Shown here: in pieces, positions 27,588 through 35,409 of the stretch
Numbering within the stretch: position 1 is the stretch's first letter
Layout: every line of letters begins with the position of its first letter
Source: Idiomarina abyssalis
GTDB lineage: Bacteria; Pseudomonadota; Gammaproteobacteria; Enterobacterales; Alteromonadaceae
Length of the DNA: 64,000 bases
Assembly (NCBI RefSeq): GCF_900116625.1
Contig: NZ_FPBE01000002.1
Span: forward strand, 186,001-250,000
Direction of reading: 5' to 3'
Position numbers and translations under genes: made by a program
The notes under the pieces: model-generated
Told to the model about the DNA's origin: nothing
Database searches by the model: none
Seen by the model: only the letters and a program-made list of their open reading frames with translations

Positions 27588-28581
27588 ATACACCCTCAAC
27601 ACCGGCCTGCTTCAACCACTGTCGTAGCTGACCATGAGACTTAACGCCGTCGGGCAGGTCGTCAGCTCGCAAGGTATAAACATGAACATTCAGTCCCTTT
27701 TCTTCCGCAGAGTCTAAAACATCGCTCCATTGCGGTTCGCCGTTTTCAGAGACACCTTCTAATACATGATGTAACCACAGCCCGACCCCTTCTGCGTAGC
27801 TCTTAACCGACTCTAAACCAGCACTGGATCGCATAGCGCTGTAGTCAATATCTGTCGCGCCCCACTTGTTATCGCCAACCAGCTGGATGAGGGGCGCGTC
27901 CCAGTTAAACTCTCGTTTTAAACGCCGCAAGACTTCCGGATCAAAAGACTGCAAATAAATAGGGGTAGGCCGTTTGTCAGAATAGCCATTTCGTGCAAGT
28001 ACCGACATAACAGCTGAAGTAATGTCGTACCCTTGTTGCTGATACCAACGTGAAGATTTCAGCTCCACATAAATACCGGTAGACATCTCACGCACCCGAT
28101 TCAGTTCATGAATCAACTTAATGTGTTCATCCAGGGTTTGAATAGGGAAACGTACATCCGGTTGAGCAAAGCGTTTAGGATAGACCAGCTCATAGTCTTT
28201 ATGGCGGGCAACAACCGTTAAGCGCTTTAATTCATCCAGGGAAAAGTCGACCACATAATATTTACCATCGGGCCGGTGCTTCTCCGGGAATACTTCAGAC
28301 ACGTTGGTAACATGGTCCAGTTTTTCGTCGTGCAAAACCACCGGCACACCGTCACGAGTTAGCTGTATGTCCTGTTCAATGAAGTCCGCACCTAATGCAT
28401 GGGCCATAACCGTACTGGCCTGAGTATGTTCCGGTAGATAACCCGACGCACCACGATGCGCAATATCCAGGAACTCAGGTACTTTTAAGTCATGAAACGG
28501 CGCGTCCGGCAGAGTCTCCTGTGCTTTTGGTGCAGCAACTGCCAAGCCTGATAACAAAGTGCAAATGATGAATCTATTCAT
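27562..28581 (-). CDS. periplasmic glycerophosphodiester phosphodiesterase
   Basis: GlpQ-type enzyme that hydrolyses glycerophosphodiesters to glycerol 3-phosphate and an alcohol. The 339 residues include a signal peptide (cleavage near AVAAPKAQE, residue 20), catalytic HRGASGYLPEHT near 42-53, EQDIQLTRDGVPVVLHDE near 69-86 with metal ligands Glu, Asp and His, and the C-terminal HVYTLRADDLPDG and GVEGVFTDFPD. Export to the periplasm fits GlpQ rather than cytoplasmic UgpQ. It overlaps the end of the cysteine-synthase-like gene by 8 bases and converges with 26 bases of overlap on the GNAT gene. Confidence 0.93.
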   Translation of the reverse strand: MNRFIICTLLSGLAVAAPKAQETLPDAPFHDLKVPEFLDIAHRGASGYLPEHTQASTVMAHALGADFIEQDIQLTRDGVPVVLHDEKLDHVTNVSEVFPEKHRPDGKYYVVDFSLDELKRLTVVARHKDYELVYPKRFAQPDVRFPIQTLDEHIKLIHELNRVREMSTGIYVELKSSRWYQQQGYDITSAVMSVLARNGYSDKRPTPIYLQSFDPEVLRRLKREFNWDAPLIQLVGDNKWGATDIDYSAMRSSAGLESVKSYAEGVGLWLHHVLEGVSENGEPQWSDVLDSAEEKGLNVHVYTLRADDLPDGVKSHGQLRQWLKQAGVEGVFTDFPDKK

Positions 28582-29626
28582 TATTCCAGTTAACCTCTAG
28601 CACTTTATCGCCGAGCTCGCGGTAACGTTTTATCAGCACCTCAATGGGCTCGGGCTCAGGGTTTAATTCACGCCCTCGTAAATACTCCGGGTTATACAAT
28701 TTACTGACCGAACGCTCACCTAAATCACAGGAAAACGTCACGATACGTTGCCCCGGCCCCTTTCGCAAAGCAGCAGCCAAAGCGCCGGCAACATTAAGCG
28801 CGGAGCTGCTACCCAGCACAATACCGTCCTTGTCTCTGACATAACGCGACAGCGTGACTAAATCCTGATCGGGCAAGTTAACGGCATGATCAATGCGTGC
28901 CTGACGAAAGTTATCCACTAACCGCATAATACCAATGCCTTCTGTCATGGAACCGCCCGTCGAAACATACTCACCACTGCGAAGAAACTCATAAATACCC
29001 GAGCCATCCGGGTCTACAACCCAAACATCAATATCCGGATTCTTCTCTTTCAAAAAACGCGAGTTACCGCCAATGGTGCCACCAGTACCTGCCACGGAAA
29101 CCAGAACATCAACTTTACCACCGGTTTGTTCCCAAATTTCCGGGCCCGTATGAAGGTAATGCGCACGGGCGTTGCTGGTATTTTCAAACTGATTCGCCCA
29201 CCAACAGTCGTCACGCTCTTCAGCTAAGCGACGGGCTGTGTGATAAAAGTGGTTTTCGTTTTTAAACGGAACCGGGTCAACGGCCATTAGCTCACCGCCA
29301 TGCAGGCGTATCATCCGTTCTTTTTCTGGTGTCTGATCATTAGGCATAACCGCCAGCATGTTCAGCCCATAGGACTTAGCAACAACCGCGAGGCCAATGC
29401 CAGTATTGCCGGCAGTACCTTCCACTACGGTCATACCCGGCTTAAGTTCGCCGCGCTGCATAGCGTCGTCAATGAGCTGTTTAGCAGCACGATCTTTTAT
29501 TGAGCCTCCCGGGTTCTGAAACTCGCACTTAATAAAGATATCGCACCCGGTTAAATCAGACAGCGATGGTATCCGTAACAGATCTGTCTCACCAATAAGG
29601 TCGCTCTGCCGTGCTCCAAGTTTCAT
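28574..29626 (-). CDS. cysteine synthase family PLP enzyme
   Basis: Fold-type II PLP enzyme close to O-acetylserine sulfhydrylase (CysK/CysM) and cystathionine beta-synthase. Seen: the PLP-Lys motif NPGGSIKDRAAKQL near 40-53, the substrate loop VVEGTAGNTGIGLAV near 71-85, the phosphate-binding SVAGTGGTIGG near 178-188 and SSSALNVAGALAAA. At 350 residues it is about 30 longer than CysK, with a C-terminal extension rich in Glu and Arg. The ATG at 29626 is chosen over an upstream one at 29650 because AAAGGTG lies 9 bases before it. It probably makes cysteine, but cystathionine or another beta-replacement product cannot be excluded. Confidence 0.9.
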   Translation of the reverse strand: MKLGARQSDLIGETDLLRIPSLSDLTGCDIFIKCEFQNPGGSIKDRAAKQLIDDAMQRGELKPGMTVVEGTAGNTGIGLAVVAKSYGLNMLAVMPNDQTPEKERMIRLHGGELMAVDPVPFKNENHFYHTARRLAEERDDCWWANQFENTSNARAHYLHTGPEIWEQTGGKVDVLVSVAGTGGTIGGNSRFLKEKNPDIDVWVVDPDGSGIYEFLRSGEYVSTGGSMTEGIGIMRLVDNFRQARIDHAVNLPDQDLVTLSRYVRDKDGIVLGSSSALNVAGALAAALRKGPGQRIVTFSCDLGERSVSKLYNPEYLRGRELNPEPEPIEVLIKRYRELGDKVLEVNWNNE

Positions 29627-29695
29627 GCTACTGCACCTTTCATCCTGCATTACTGTAGGTAAATAGTATCTCCCCTGTAAGGTCTGGGTTCAATA

Positions 29696-29739
29696 GCACT
29701 TTTGGTGCAGTGCACAGAGGTTGCGCACGTTTTTTGTGC
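29696..29739 (+). promoter_or_regulatory. cluster of NtrC-like half-sites before the PII gene
   Basis: Four GCAC/GTGC half-sites occur in 44 bases: GCACTTTTGGTGC (29696-29708), TGCAC (29711-29715) and GCACGTTTTTTGTGC (29725-29739). The last matches the NtrC enhancer pattern GCAC-N6-GGTGC with one change. They lie about 80-120 bases before the inferred start of transcription, the usual enhancer distance. Confidence 0.55.
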
Positions 29740-29790
29740 AGAGCTCTCATCGAAATTCTATTTATCCATAAATATCAACAAATTAATCTT

Positions 29791-29805
29791 TGGCACATTT
29801 CCTGA
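29791..29805 (+). promoter_or_regulatory. possible sigma-54 promoter of PII-amtB
   Basis: TGGCACATTTCCTGA fits the -24 element (TGGCAC) of a sigma-54 promoter exactly; the -12 element has GA where GC is expected, at the correct 10-base spacing after GG. It is 41 bases before the PII start codon. With the NtrC-like sites upstream it is a reasonable candidate, but the -12 mismatch lowers confidence. Confidence 0.45.
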
Positions 29806-29845
29806 ATTAGAAGGTTGCTTAACAATCTTTTAATAAGGAAGCCTC

Positions 29846-30184
29846 ATGAAAATGCTCGTTGCGTTAATCAAACCTTTCAAGCTGGAGGATGTAAAGCAGG
29901 CTTTGTTTGAAATTGGCTGCTCCGGCTTAACTGTAACCGAAGTTCGTGGTGTTGGCCGGCAAAAAGGCCATACCGAGCTGTATCGAGGAGCCGAGTACCA
30001 GGTCGACTTTCTTCCCAAAATGAAAATAGAACTGGCTCTTCCCGATGAAACCCTTGAACGGGCGCTGGAAGTTGTTAGCGCAGCGGCTCATACCGGCAAT
30101 ATCGGAGACGGAAAGATATTTGTTCTGCCACTTGAGCACTGCGTTCGCATACGTACCGGTGAAACTGACAAAGACGCTCTTTAA
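29846..30184 (+). CDS. glnK: nitrogen regulatory protein P-II
   Basis: Trimeric signal protein that reads 2-oxoglutarate, ATP/ADP and, through uridylylation, glutamine. The 112 residues are full length. The T-loop has GRQKGHTELYRGAEYQVDF, with the uridylylated Tyr at position 51; the B-loop is AAHTGNIGDGKIFV near 83-96 and the C-loop ends RIRTGETDKDAL. It is cotranscribed with amtB 10 bases downstream, the reason for calling it GlnK rather than GlnB, since GlnK plugs AmtB under nitrogen excess. AAGGAAG precedes the start. NtrC-like sites and a possible sigma-54 promoter lie upstream. Confidence 0.95.
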   Translation: MKMLVALIKPFKLEDVKQALFEIGCSGLTVTEVRGVGRQKGHTELYRGAEYQVDFLPKMKIELALPDETLERALEVVSAAAHTGNIGDGKIFVLPLEHCVRIRTGETDKDAL

Positions 30185-30194
30185 GGAGTCCCCC

Positions 30195-31367
30195 ATGGAA
30201 GCACAAGATTTACAGCAACTCACTTTTGCCCTCGATACTTTTTATCTGCTTGTTTGCGGCGCGCTGGTCATGTGGATGGCGGCCGGGTTTTCAATGTTAG
30301 AAGCCGGCCTGGTAAGAGCCAAAAACACCACCGAAATTCTGACCAAAAACATTGCTCTCTACTCCATTGCCTGTATTACTTATTTAGCCATTGGTTATAA
30401 AGTCATGTACCCGGATCCTTCCCCTGCTTACGCCGCCGATGCAAACTTCTTCTTTCAGGTTGTGTTTGTTGCCACCGCTATGTCCATTGTTTCCGGCGCC
30501 GTAGCAGAGCGAATGAAGCTCATGAGCTTTTTAGTTTTTTGTGTCGTACTCAGCGCATTTATTTACCCGGTTCAGGGCTTGTGGACCTGGGGCGGCGGCA
30601 TGATAGCAAACTGGGGGTTTGTCGATTTTGCCGGCTCCAGTATTGTTCACTTAACCGGGGCATCAGCAGCACTGGCGGCGGTCATATTGCTGGGTCCCCG
30701 CTCTGGCAAATACCTGAGTGACGGCAGTATTAATGCCTTACCGGGTTCAAACATGCCTCTCGCCGCACTGGGTACTTTTATTCTCTGGTTCGGATGGTTC
30801 GGTTTTAACGGCGGTTCCCAGCTGGCTCTGGGCTCAGTTGATGACGCCAACGCCATTGCACGCGCTATGGTCAATACCAACACCTCGGCAGCAGCAGGAA
30901 CAATAGCGGCACTGCTGTTTACCAAGTTACTCTGGAAAAAAGCCGACCTGACTATGATACTAAACGGTGCTTTAGCCGGTTTAGTCGCCATAACTGCACA
31001 ACCCGTTACTCCCGAACCCTGGCAGGCAAGTGTTTTTGGCTTTGTCGCCGGACTCATTGTTGTGTTGTCAATTATTGCTCTGGATAAGCTGCACATTGAC
31101 GACCCGGTTGGGGCCATTTCGGTACATGGTGTCGTCGGTATATTCGGTACCCTGGTGGTGCCCATAACTGACTCCAGCGCCAGCTTTATGATTCAGTTGG
31201 CGGGCGTTGCCACAATTTTTGGCTGGGTGTTCGCCTGTAGCTTTATTATCTGGACTATACTCAAGCTGACCGTAGGTATTCGCGTGACGAAAGAACAGGA
31301 ATACGTAGGCTTAGATCAGGTTGACTGTGGCGTTGAGGCTTATCCGGAGTTTACTTCGCAGAAGTAG
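30195..31367 (+). CDS. amtB: ammonium transporter AmtB
   Basis: Trimeric ammonium channel of the inner membrane with 11 helices. The 390 residues begin at ATG 30195, preceded by GGAG; reading frame upstream to 30045 is only an overlap with the PII gene. Seen: FSMLEAGLVRAKNTTEILTKN, the AERMKLMSFLVF block, VHLTGASAALAA, LWFGWFGFNGGSQLAL, DDPVGAISVHGVVGIFGTL (pore His) and the C-terminal tail GIRVTKEQEYVGLDQVDCG that contacts GlnK. The mature protein appears to start close to the first helix, with little or no signal peptide. Cotranscribed with the PII gene. Confidence 0.96.
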   Translation: MEAQDLQQLTFALDTFYLLVCGALVMWMAAGFSMLEAGLVRAKNTTEILTKNIALYSIACITYLAIGYKVMYPDPSPAYAADANFFFQVVFVATAMSIVSGAVAERMKLMSFLVFCVVLSAFIYPVQGLWTWGGGMIANWGFVDFAGSSIVHLTGASAALAAVILLGPRSGKYLSDGSINALPGSNMPLAALGTFILWFGWFGFNGGSQLALGSVDDANAIARAMVNTNTSAAAGTIAALLFTKLLWKKADLTMILNGALAGLVAITAQPVTPEPWQASVFGFVAGLIVVLSIIALDKLHIDDPVGAISVHGVVGIFGTLVVPITDSSASFMIQLAGVATIFGWVFACSFIIWTILKLTVGIRVTKEQEYVGLDQVDCGVEAYPEFTSQK

Positions 31368-31447
31368 CAATACCGACGTCATATTGCCAGGCCCGCCCGT
31401 TCTTGATACGGTTTTATGCCATCAATTTCATGAATGGGCGGACAATT

Positions 31448-32563
31448 ATGTCGACATCACGAGAGTATGTTGAAGAACTTTTGGCTCAGGCAGATATTCG
31501 CATTAACGGCAATCGGGCCTGGGACATGCAAATACACGATGAAACCGTTTTTGATCAGGCTTTGTCGCGTGGCAACCTGGGTCTTGGCGAATCCTATATG
31601 GCACGCTTATGGGATGCCGAGTCTCTTGATCAGTTTTTTTTCAAGCTTTTGCGGTCGGGCATTCAAGACAAAGTAAACCCCGCACGCCTTATCTTTCACT
31701 CTCTGAAAAGCCGCATTTTCAATCTACAAAGTCAGTCGAAAGCCTGGGAAGTTGGACAGCACCATTACGATATGGGCAACGACTTGTACTCAGCTATGCT
31801 TGACGAACGCATGGTTTATACCTGTGCTTATTGGGAAAAAGCGAAAGATGTCGATGAAGCGCAACGGCACAAACTTGAGCTTTGCTGTAAAAAGTTAGGC
31901 CTGAAACCCGGTATGCGAGTGCTTGATATAGGCTGCGGTTGGGGCAGTTTTATGCAATACGCTGCTGAAAATTACGGCGTTGAATGCGTTGGCGTTACTA
32001 TATCTAAAGAACAAGTTGCATTGGGTGAAGAGCGCTGTAAAGGCCTGCCTGTCGAGTTTCGATTACAAGACTACCGTGAGCTTGATGAACAGTTTGATCG
32101 GGTTATCAGCCTGGGCATGTTCGAGCACGTAGGCCAGAAAAACTATGACGACTATATGGATGTAGCCCTGCGCTGCACTAAAGAAGACGGTCTGTTTTTA
32201 CTTCACACGATTGGCAAAAATGTCAGCGACACAGCAGCTGACCCATGGATCAGTAAATACATTTTCCCTAATGGCGAAGTGCCTTCTATTTCACAAATTG
32301 GCACCGCGCTGGAAGAAAAATTTGTCTGCGAAGACTTACACAACTTTGGGGCCGATTACGATAAAACCCTAATGGCCTGGTTTGAAAATTTTGATAAGGC
32401 CTGGCCGGAGCTTAAATCGCAATTTGATGATGAGTTTTACCGTATGTGGAAATACTACTTACTATCTTGCGCCGGAGCCTTCCGCGCCCGTGATATCCAA
32501 CTCTGGCAGTGGGTATTATCACCTAAAGGGCGCGTTGGCGGGTATTCACGGCCTCAGCTTTAA
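31448..32563 (+). CDS. cfa: cyclopropane-fatty-acyl-phospholipid synthase
   Basis: Methylates the double bond of unsaturated phospholipid acyl chains with S-adenosylmethionine to form a cyclopropane ring, usually on entry to stationary phase. The 371 residues show an N-terminal lipid-binding part (AWDMQIHDETVFDQALSRG, LGLGESYMARLWDAESLDQF) and the SAM-binding domain with VLDIGCGWGSFMQYAAENYG near 158-177, SLGMFEHVGQKNYDDYM and TIGKNVSDTAADPWISKYIFP. The start at 31448 has GGGCGGA close upstream; an earlier ATG at 31403 adds 15 unlikely residues. Its stop shares TTAA with the stop of the convergent gene. Confidence 0.95.
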   Translation: MSTSREYVEELLAQADIRINGNRAWDMQIHDETVFDQALSRGNLGLGESYMARLWDAESLDQFFFKLLRSGIQDKVNPARLIFHSLKSRIFNLQSQSKAWEVGQHHYDMGNDLYSAMLDERMVYTCAYWEKAKDVDEAQRHKLELCCKKLGLKPGMRVLDIGCGWGSFMQYAAENYGVECVGVTISKEQVALGEERCKGLPVEFRLQDYRELDEQFDRVISLGMFEHVGQKNYDDYMDVALRCTKEDGLFLLHTIGKNVSDTAADPWISKYIFPNGEVPSISQIGTALEEKFVCEDLHNFGADYDKTLMAWFENFDKAWPELKSQFDDEFYRMWKYYLLSCAGAFRARDIQLWQWVLSPKGRVGGYSRPQL

Positions 32564-33606
32564 GAGTCCGCGTTAAATTCCGTCATAAAGATATCCCAGA
32601 ACACCAGGAACAGGGCTGCAACAAGCGGCCCTAATACAAAGCCGGTAATTCCGAATAGAGACAGACCACCCAGAGTGGAGAACAACACTAAGTAGTCCGG
32701 CAGTTTTGTATCGCGACCAACCAAAATTGGGCGTAATACGTTATCGGCCAGACCAATAACGATTGCACCGTAAGCAACGAGTATGGTCGCGGCTATCCAG
32801 CTTCCTGTCGCGTATAGATAAATAGACACAGGTAGCCAGACCAGGCTGGCACCCACTGCAGGAATAAGTGACAAGAACGCCATCACAACACCCCAAAGTA
32901 AAGCACCCGGAATGCCAAGCAACGCAAAGATAATACCGCCTAACGCCCCCTGAACTATCGCAACCACCAAGTTCCCTTTGACCGTCGCGCGTGTTACTTC
33001 AGCAAACTTAGTAAATAGCTTACGCTCCCGTTCATCTCCCAGAGGTAATGCCTTAACCATCAAGTTAATTAAATGGTGCCCGTCCCTTAGCAGGAAAAAA
33101 GTCAGGTAAATCATTAAAGCCAGGCTAATCAGAAAAGAAAATGTGTTTTGACCAATGCTCAGTGCTTCTTCCGCTAAAAACTTGCTACCGCTAACGGCTG
33201 TCGAGGATATTTTATCTCGCACATCGCTGGCTTTAATATCAAACTGAGCAAGTAGGTCATTAATGACCGGAAAGGCGGTCTGAATTTCATCAAAAAGTTT
33301 TCCTGGATTAATTTTGCCTTCATCCAGTCGCTGGTAAAAACTAACGCCCTCTTGCACGAATGAATACGAAATTCCCAGTACCGGTATAACAACAATAACA
33401 AGTGCAATTAGCAGCGTAACAAGCGCTGCCCGGTTAGGCTTGTCTCCAAACTTGTTCTTCAACCGTTGCTGCAACGGCGAGAAAATTACCGTAACGACAC
33501 AGGCCCAAAAAATAGCAGCCCAAAAAGGTATAAGTATCCAGGCAAAAGCAACGCTGACAAGTGCCAGTGTCAGTAAAAATGAACGTCTTTCTAATGATTC
33601 CCGCAT
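32560..33606 (-). CDS. AI-2E/PerM-family membrane protein
   Basis: A 348-residue inner-membrane protein of the AI-2E transporter (PerM, UPF0118) family, with about eight helices. Seen: LALVSVAFAWILIPFWAAIFWACVV as the first helix pair cut into two, ALLLWGVVMAFLSLIPAVGASLVW near 230-252 represented as the family PAVG motif, and VLRPILVGRDTKLPDYLVLFSTLGG near 290-314. Members export AI-2 or act as Na+/H+ antiporters, but most are uncharacterised; the substrate is not deducible. The gene converges on cfa with a 4-base overlap. Confidence 0.88.
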   Translation of the reverse strand: MRESLERRSFLLTLALVSVAFAWILIPFWAAIFWACVVTVIFSPLQQRLKNKFGDKPNRAALVTLLIALVIVVIPVLGISYSFVQEGVSFYQRLDEGKINPGKLFDEIQTAFPVINDLLAQFDIKASDVRDKISSTAVSGSKFLAEEALSIGQNTFSFLISLALMIYLTFFLLRDGHHLINLMVKALPLGDERERKLFTKFAEVTRATVKGNLVVAIVQGALGGIIFALLGIPGALLWGVVMAFLSLIPAVGASLVWLPVSIYLYATGSWIAATILVAYGAIVIGLADNVLRPILVGRDTKLPDYLVLFSTLGGLSLFGITGFVLGPLVAALFLVFWDIFMTEFNADS

Positions 33607-33717
33607 ACTTGCTTCCTTGGCATTAGTAATTCTTTGCGTAAAGACTTGACAGACTTCCCGTTAGATAACAACCTCAACATAGCTAACTGCTTAATTTATC
33701 ACAACTGATAAGAATAA

Positions 33718-35409
33718 ATGTCGAAATCGGAAGATCCATACAGCTTTGCCACTTGGTGCAAAGAAAGTTTGATTAACTTTACAAAAATGAACGCCGAAAA
33801 ACAGGTGTTTATTGGCTTTGTATTGGCGATATTTATTGCTGCTTTTATACGGGTTATTGAAATGACCGGTGGGCTTCCAAGCCTGTACGAGCATTTACTT
33901 TACTTTCCTTTAGTATTAACCGGACTTCTACTTGGCCCCCGTATTGGCGCACTGGCCGGGTTCATGTGCGGTGTTTTACTGAGCCCATTTTCTTTTTCTG
34001 ATTCATTAATAAGCAGTAACGAAATTGCCGGCGGCTGGATCCTTCGCTTACTGGCTTTCACTTTCATTGCCACTATCGCCGGCATTATTGCAAGAGTCGT
34101 AAAAGAGCTTAATGGCGCGGAAAAAAGTGCGAAGTTCAAATATCAGGGCACAGACTTGCCTAACATTAATGCCTTACTGGAGCAGCTAAAAACTATTGGT
34201 CACAGTAAGGACGGAGCTCCGGACGACCTTATCGATATTTTCAACTTTCGCTTGCAGAATATGGAGAAAATTCAGCAGCAAGTAGGCACTGAAAAAGCCA
34301 ATGAACTCGTCAAACAAATGGCAATACAATTGAAAAAGCTACTTGGCGACCAGGTTCACGTTGGGCAGACCTCGAAAAACGAACTGGTCGGGGTAAGCGC
34401 GGATGCAGAACAAAATACCAAAGAACTGCAGAGTAAAATTGAAAGCTTTTTAGAAAAGCCGATAGTGGTCGACGGCGTTTCGTACCAAATGGATAGTGCA
34501 GCAGGTGTACTCCGGGTCAAAAAAGACCAGCTTAAAGAAGACCATCAAAAAGTGTTCGATGAAGCTCAGGCACATGCATTTAATGCGTTTCAGAAAAAAC
34601 AGCAGTTTTCATTTTTGGAACAAAATGATAACGCGATAGACCAAATTGAAGAGGTGACGTTCTCTCGTCAGTTTAGCGAGGCCATGAAGAATAATGACAT
34701 TCAGCTTTACTTCCAGCCCCGCCTTAACACCAATACGGGTTACTTTTCCGTTCTGGAAATATCGGCAAAATGGGTGCACCCAAAACGTGGAGGCATGAAT
34801 TTAGAAGAGTTCAAGCCCATGATAGAGGAAGCTTCGTTAACCCAGCAGTTCACATCCTGGATGATTCAACGAACCTTTAAAGACTTGAAAACTTGGCTAA
34901 AACAAAAAGTCATAGTGCGAGTTTCTATTAATATCACTATTAATGATATTGTCGACCCTATTGTGCTAAACGTTCTGGCACACGAGCTACAGGACTCTAA
35001 GTTTCCTGCGCGGCAAGTTTATATTGAAGTGAGCGAACGTGCTCTAATGTCACTGTCTGATAAGTCGAAACGGTATCTGGAGCGTTTAAGAAGCGTTGGT
35101 TGTAACGTCATAGCCTCACATTTTGGAGAGGGTCGTTCGACCATTCAGTCACTTTTTGTACTACCCGTAGATGCCGTAAAACTCTCTGAAGAGTTGGTAC
35201 AAAAAGCAACGTCGCACAGTGATAAGAAGCGAGAGTTAGCGTCTATGGTCAAAATGGCGAGAGCTCGCGGTTTAACCACCATAGCCACAGGCATTAATGA
35301 CCGCGCTAAACTTCTTCTTTTAAAACAAATAGGATGTGAGGAACTACAAGGATCGATTCTAAGTAAGTCGCTGAAAAAGGCTGATATACCCTGGGCCCGG
35401 ATAAGATAA
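33718..35409 (+). CDS. membrane protein with degenerate GGDEF and EAL domains
   Basis: A 563-residue protein with an N-terminal membrane region of four to five helices (about 25-145, including PLVLTGLLLGPRIGALAGF), a middle region shaped like GGDEF but with no GGDEF motif (about 150-300; TSKNELVGVS stands in its place), and a C-terminal EAL fold (about 315-560). The EAL motif reads VLEIS, DDFGTG reads SHFGEG, LKID reads VKLSE and EGVE reads TGIN, so catalysis is effectively excluded. It may bind c-di-GMP or a partner as a non-enzymatic receptor. Its stop overlaps the start of the next GGDEF/EAL gene (TAATG), so the two proteins are made together. Confidence 0.88.
   Translation: MSKSEDPYSFATWCKESLINFTKMNAEKQVFIGFVLAIFIAAFIRVIEMTGGLPSLYEHLLYFPLVLTGLLLGPRIGALAGFMCGVLLSPFSFSDSLISSNEIAGGWILRLLAFTFIATIAGIIARVVKELNGAEKSAKFKYQGTDLPNINALLEQLKTIGHSKDGAPDDLIDIFNFRLQNMEKIQQQVGTEKANELVKQMAIQLKKLLGDQVHVGQTSKNELVGVSADAEQNTKELQSKIESFLEKPIVVDGVSYQMDSAAGVLRVKKDQLKEDHQKVFDEAQAHAFNAFQKKQQFSFLEQNDNAIDQIEEVTFSRQFSEAMKNNDIQLYFQPRLNTNTGYFSVLEISAKWVHPKRGGMNLEEFKPMIEEASLTQQFTSWMIQRTFKDLKTWLKQKVIVRVSINITINDIVDPIVLNVLAHELQDSKFPARQVYIEVSERALMSLSDKSKRYLERLRSVGCNVIASHFGEGRSTIQSLFVLPVDAVKLSEELVQKATSHSDKKRELASMVKMARARGLTTIATGINDRAKLLLLKQIGCEELQGSILSKSLKKADIPWARIR

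Noticed and set aside
30045-30194. 50-codon N-terminal extension of AmtB
   Set aside because: It lies in the PII coding region in another frame; the ATG at 30195 has GGAG and begins the conserved protein.
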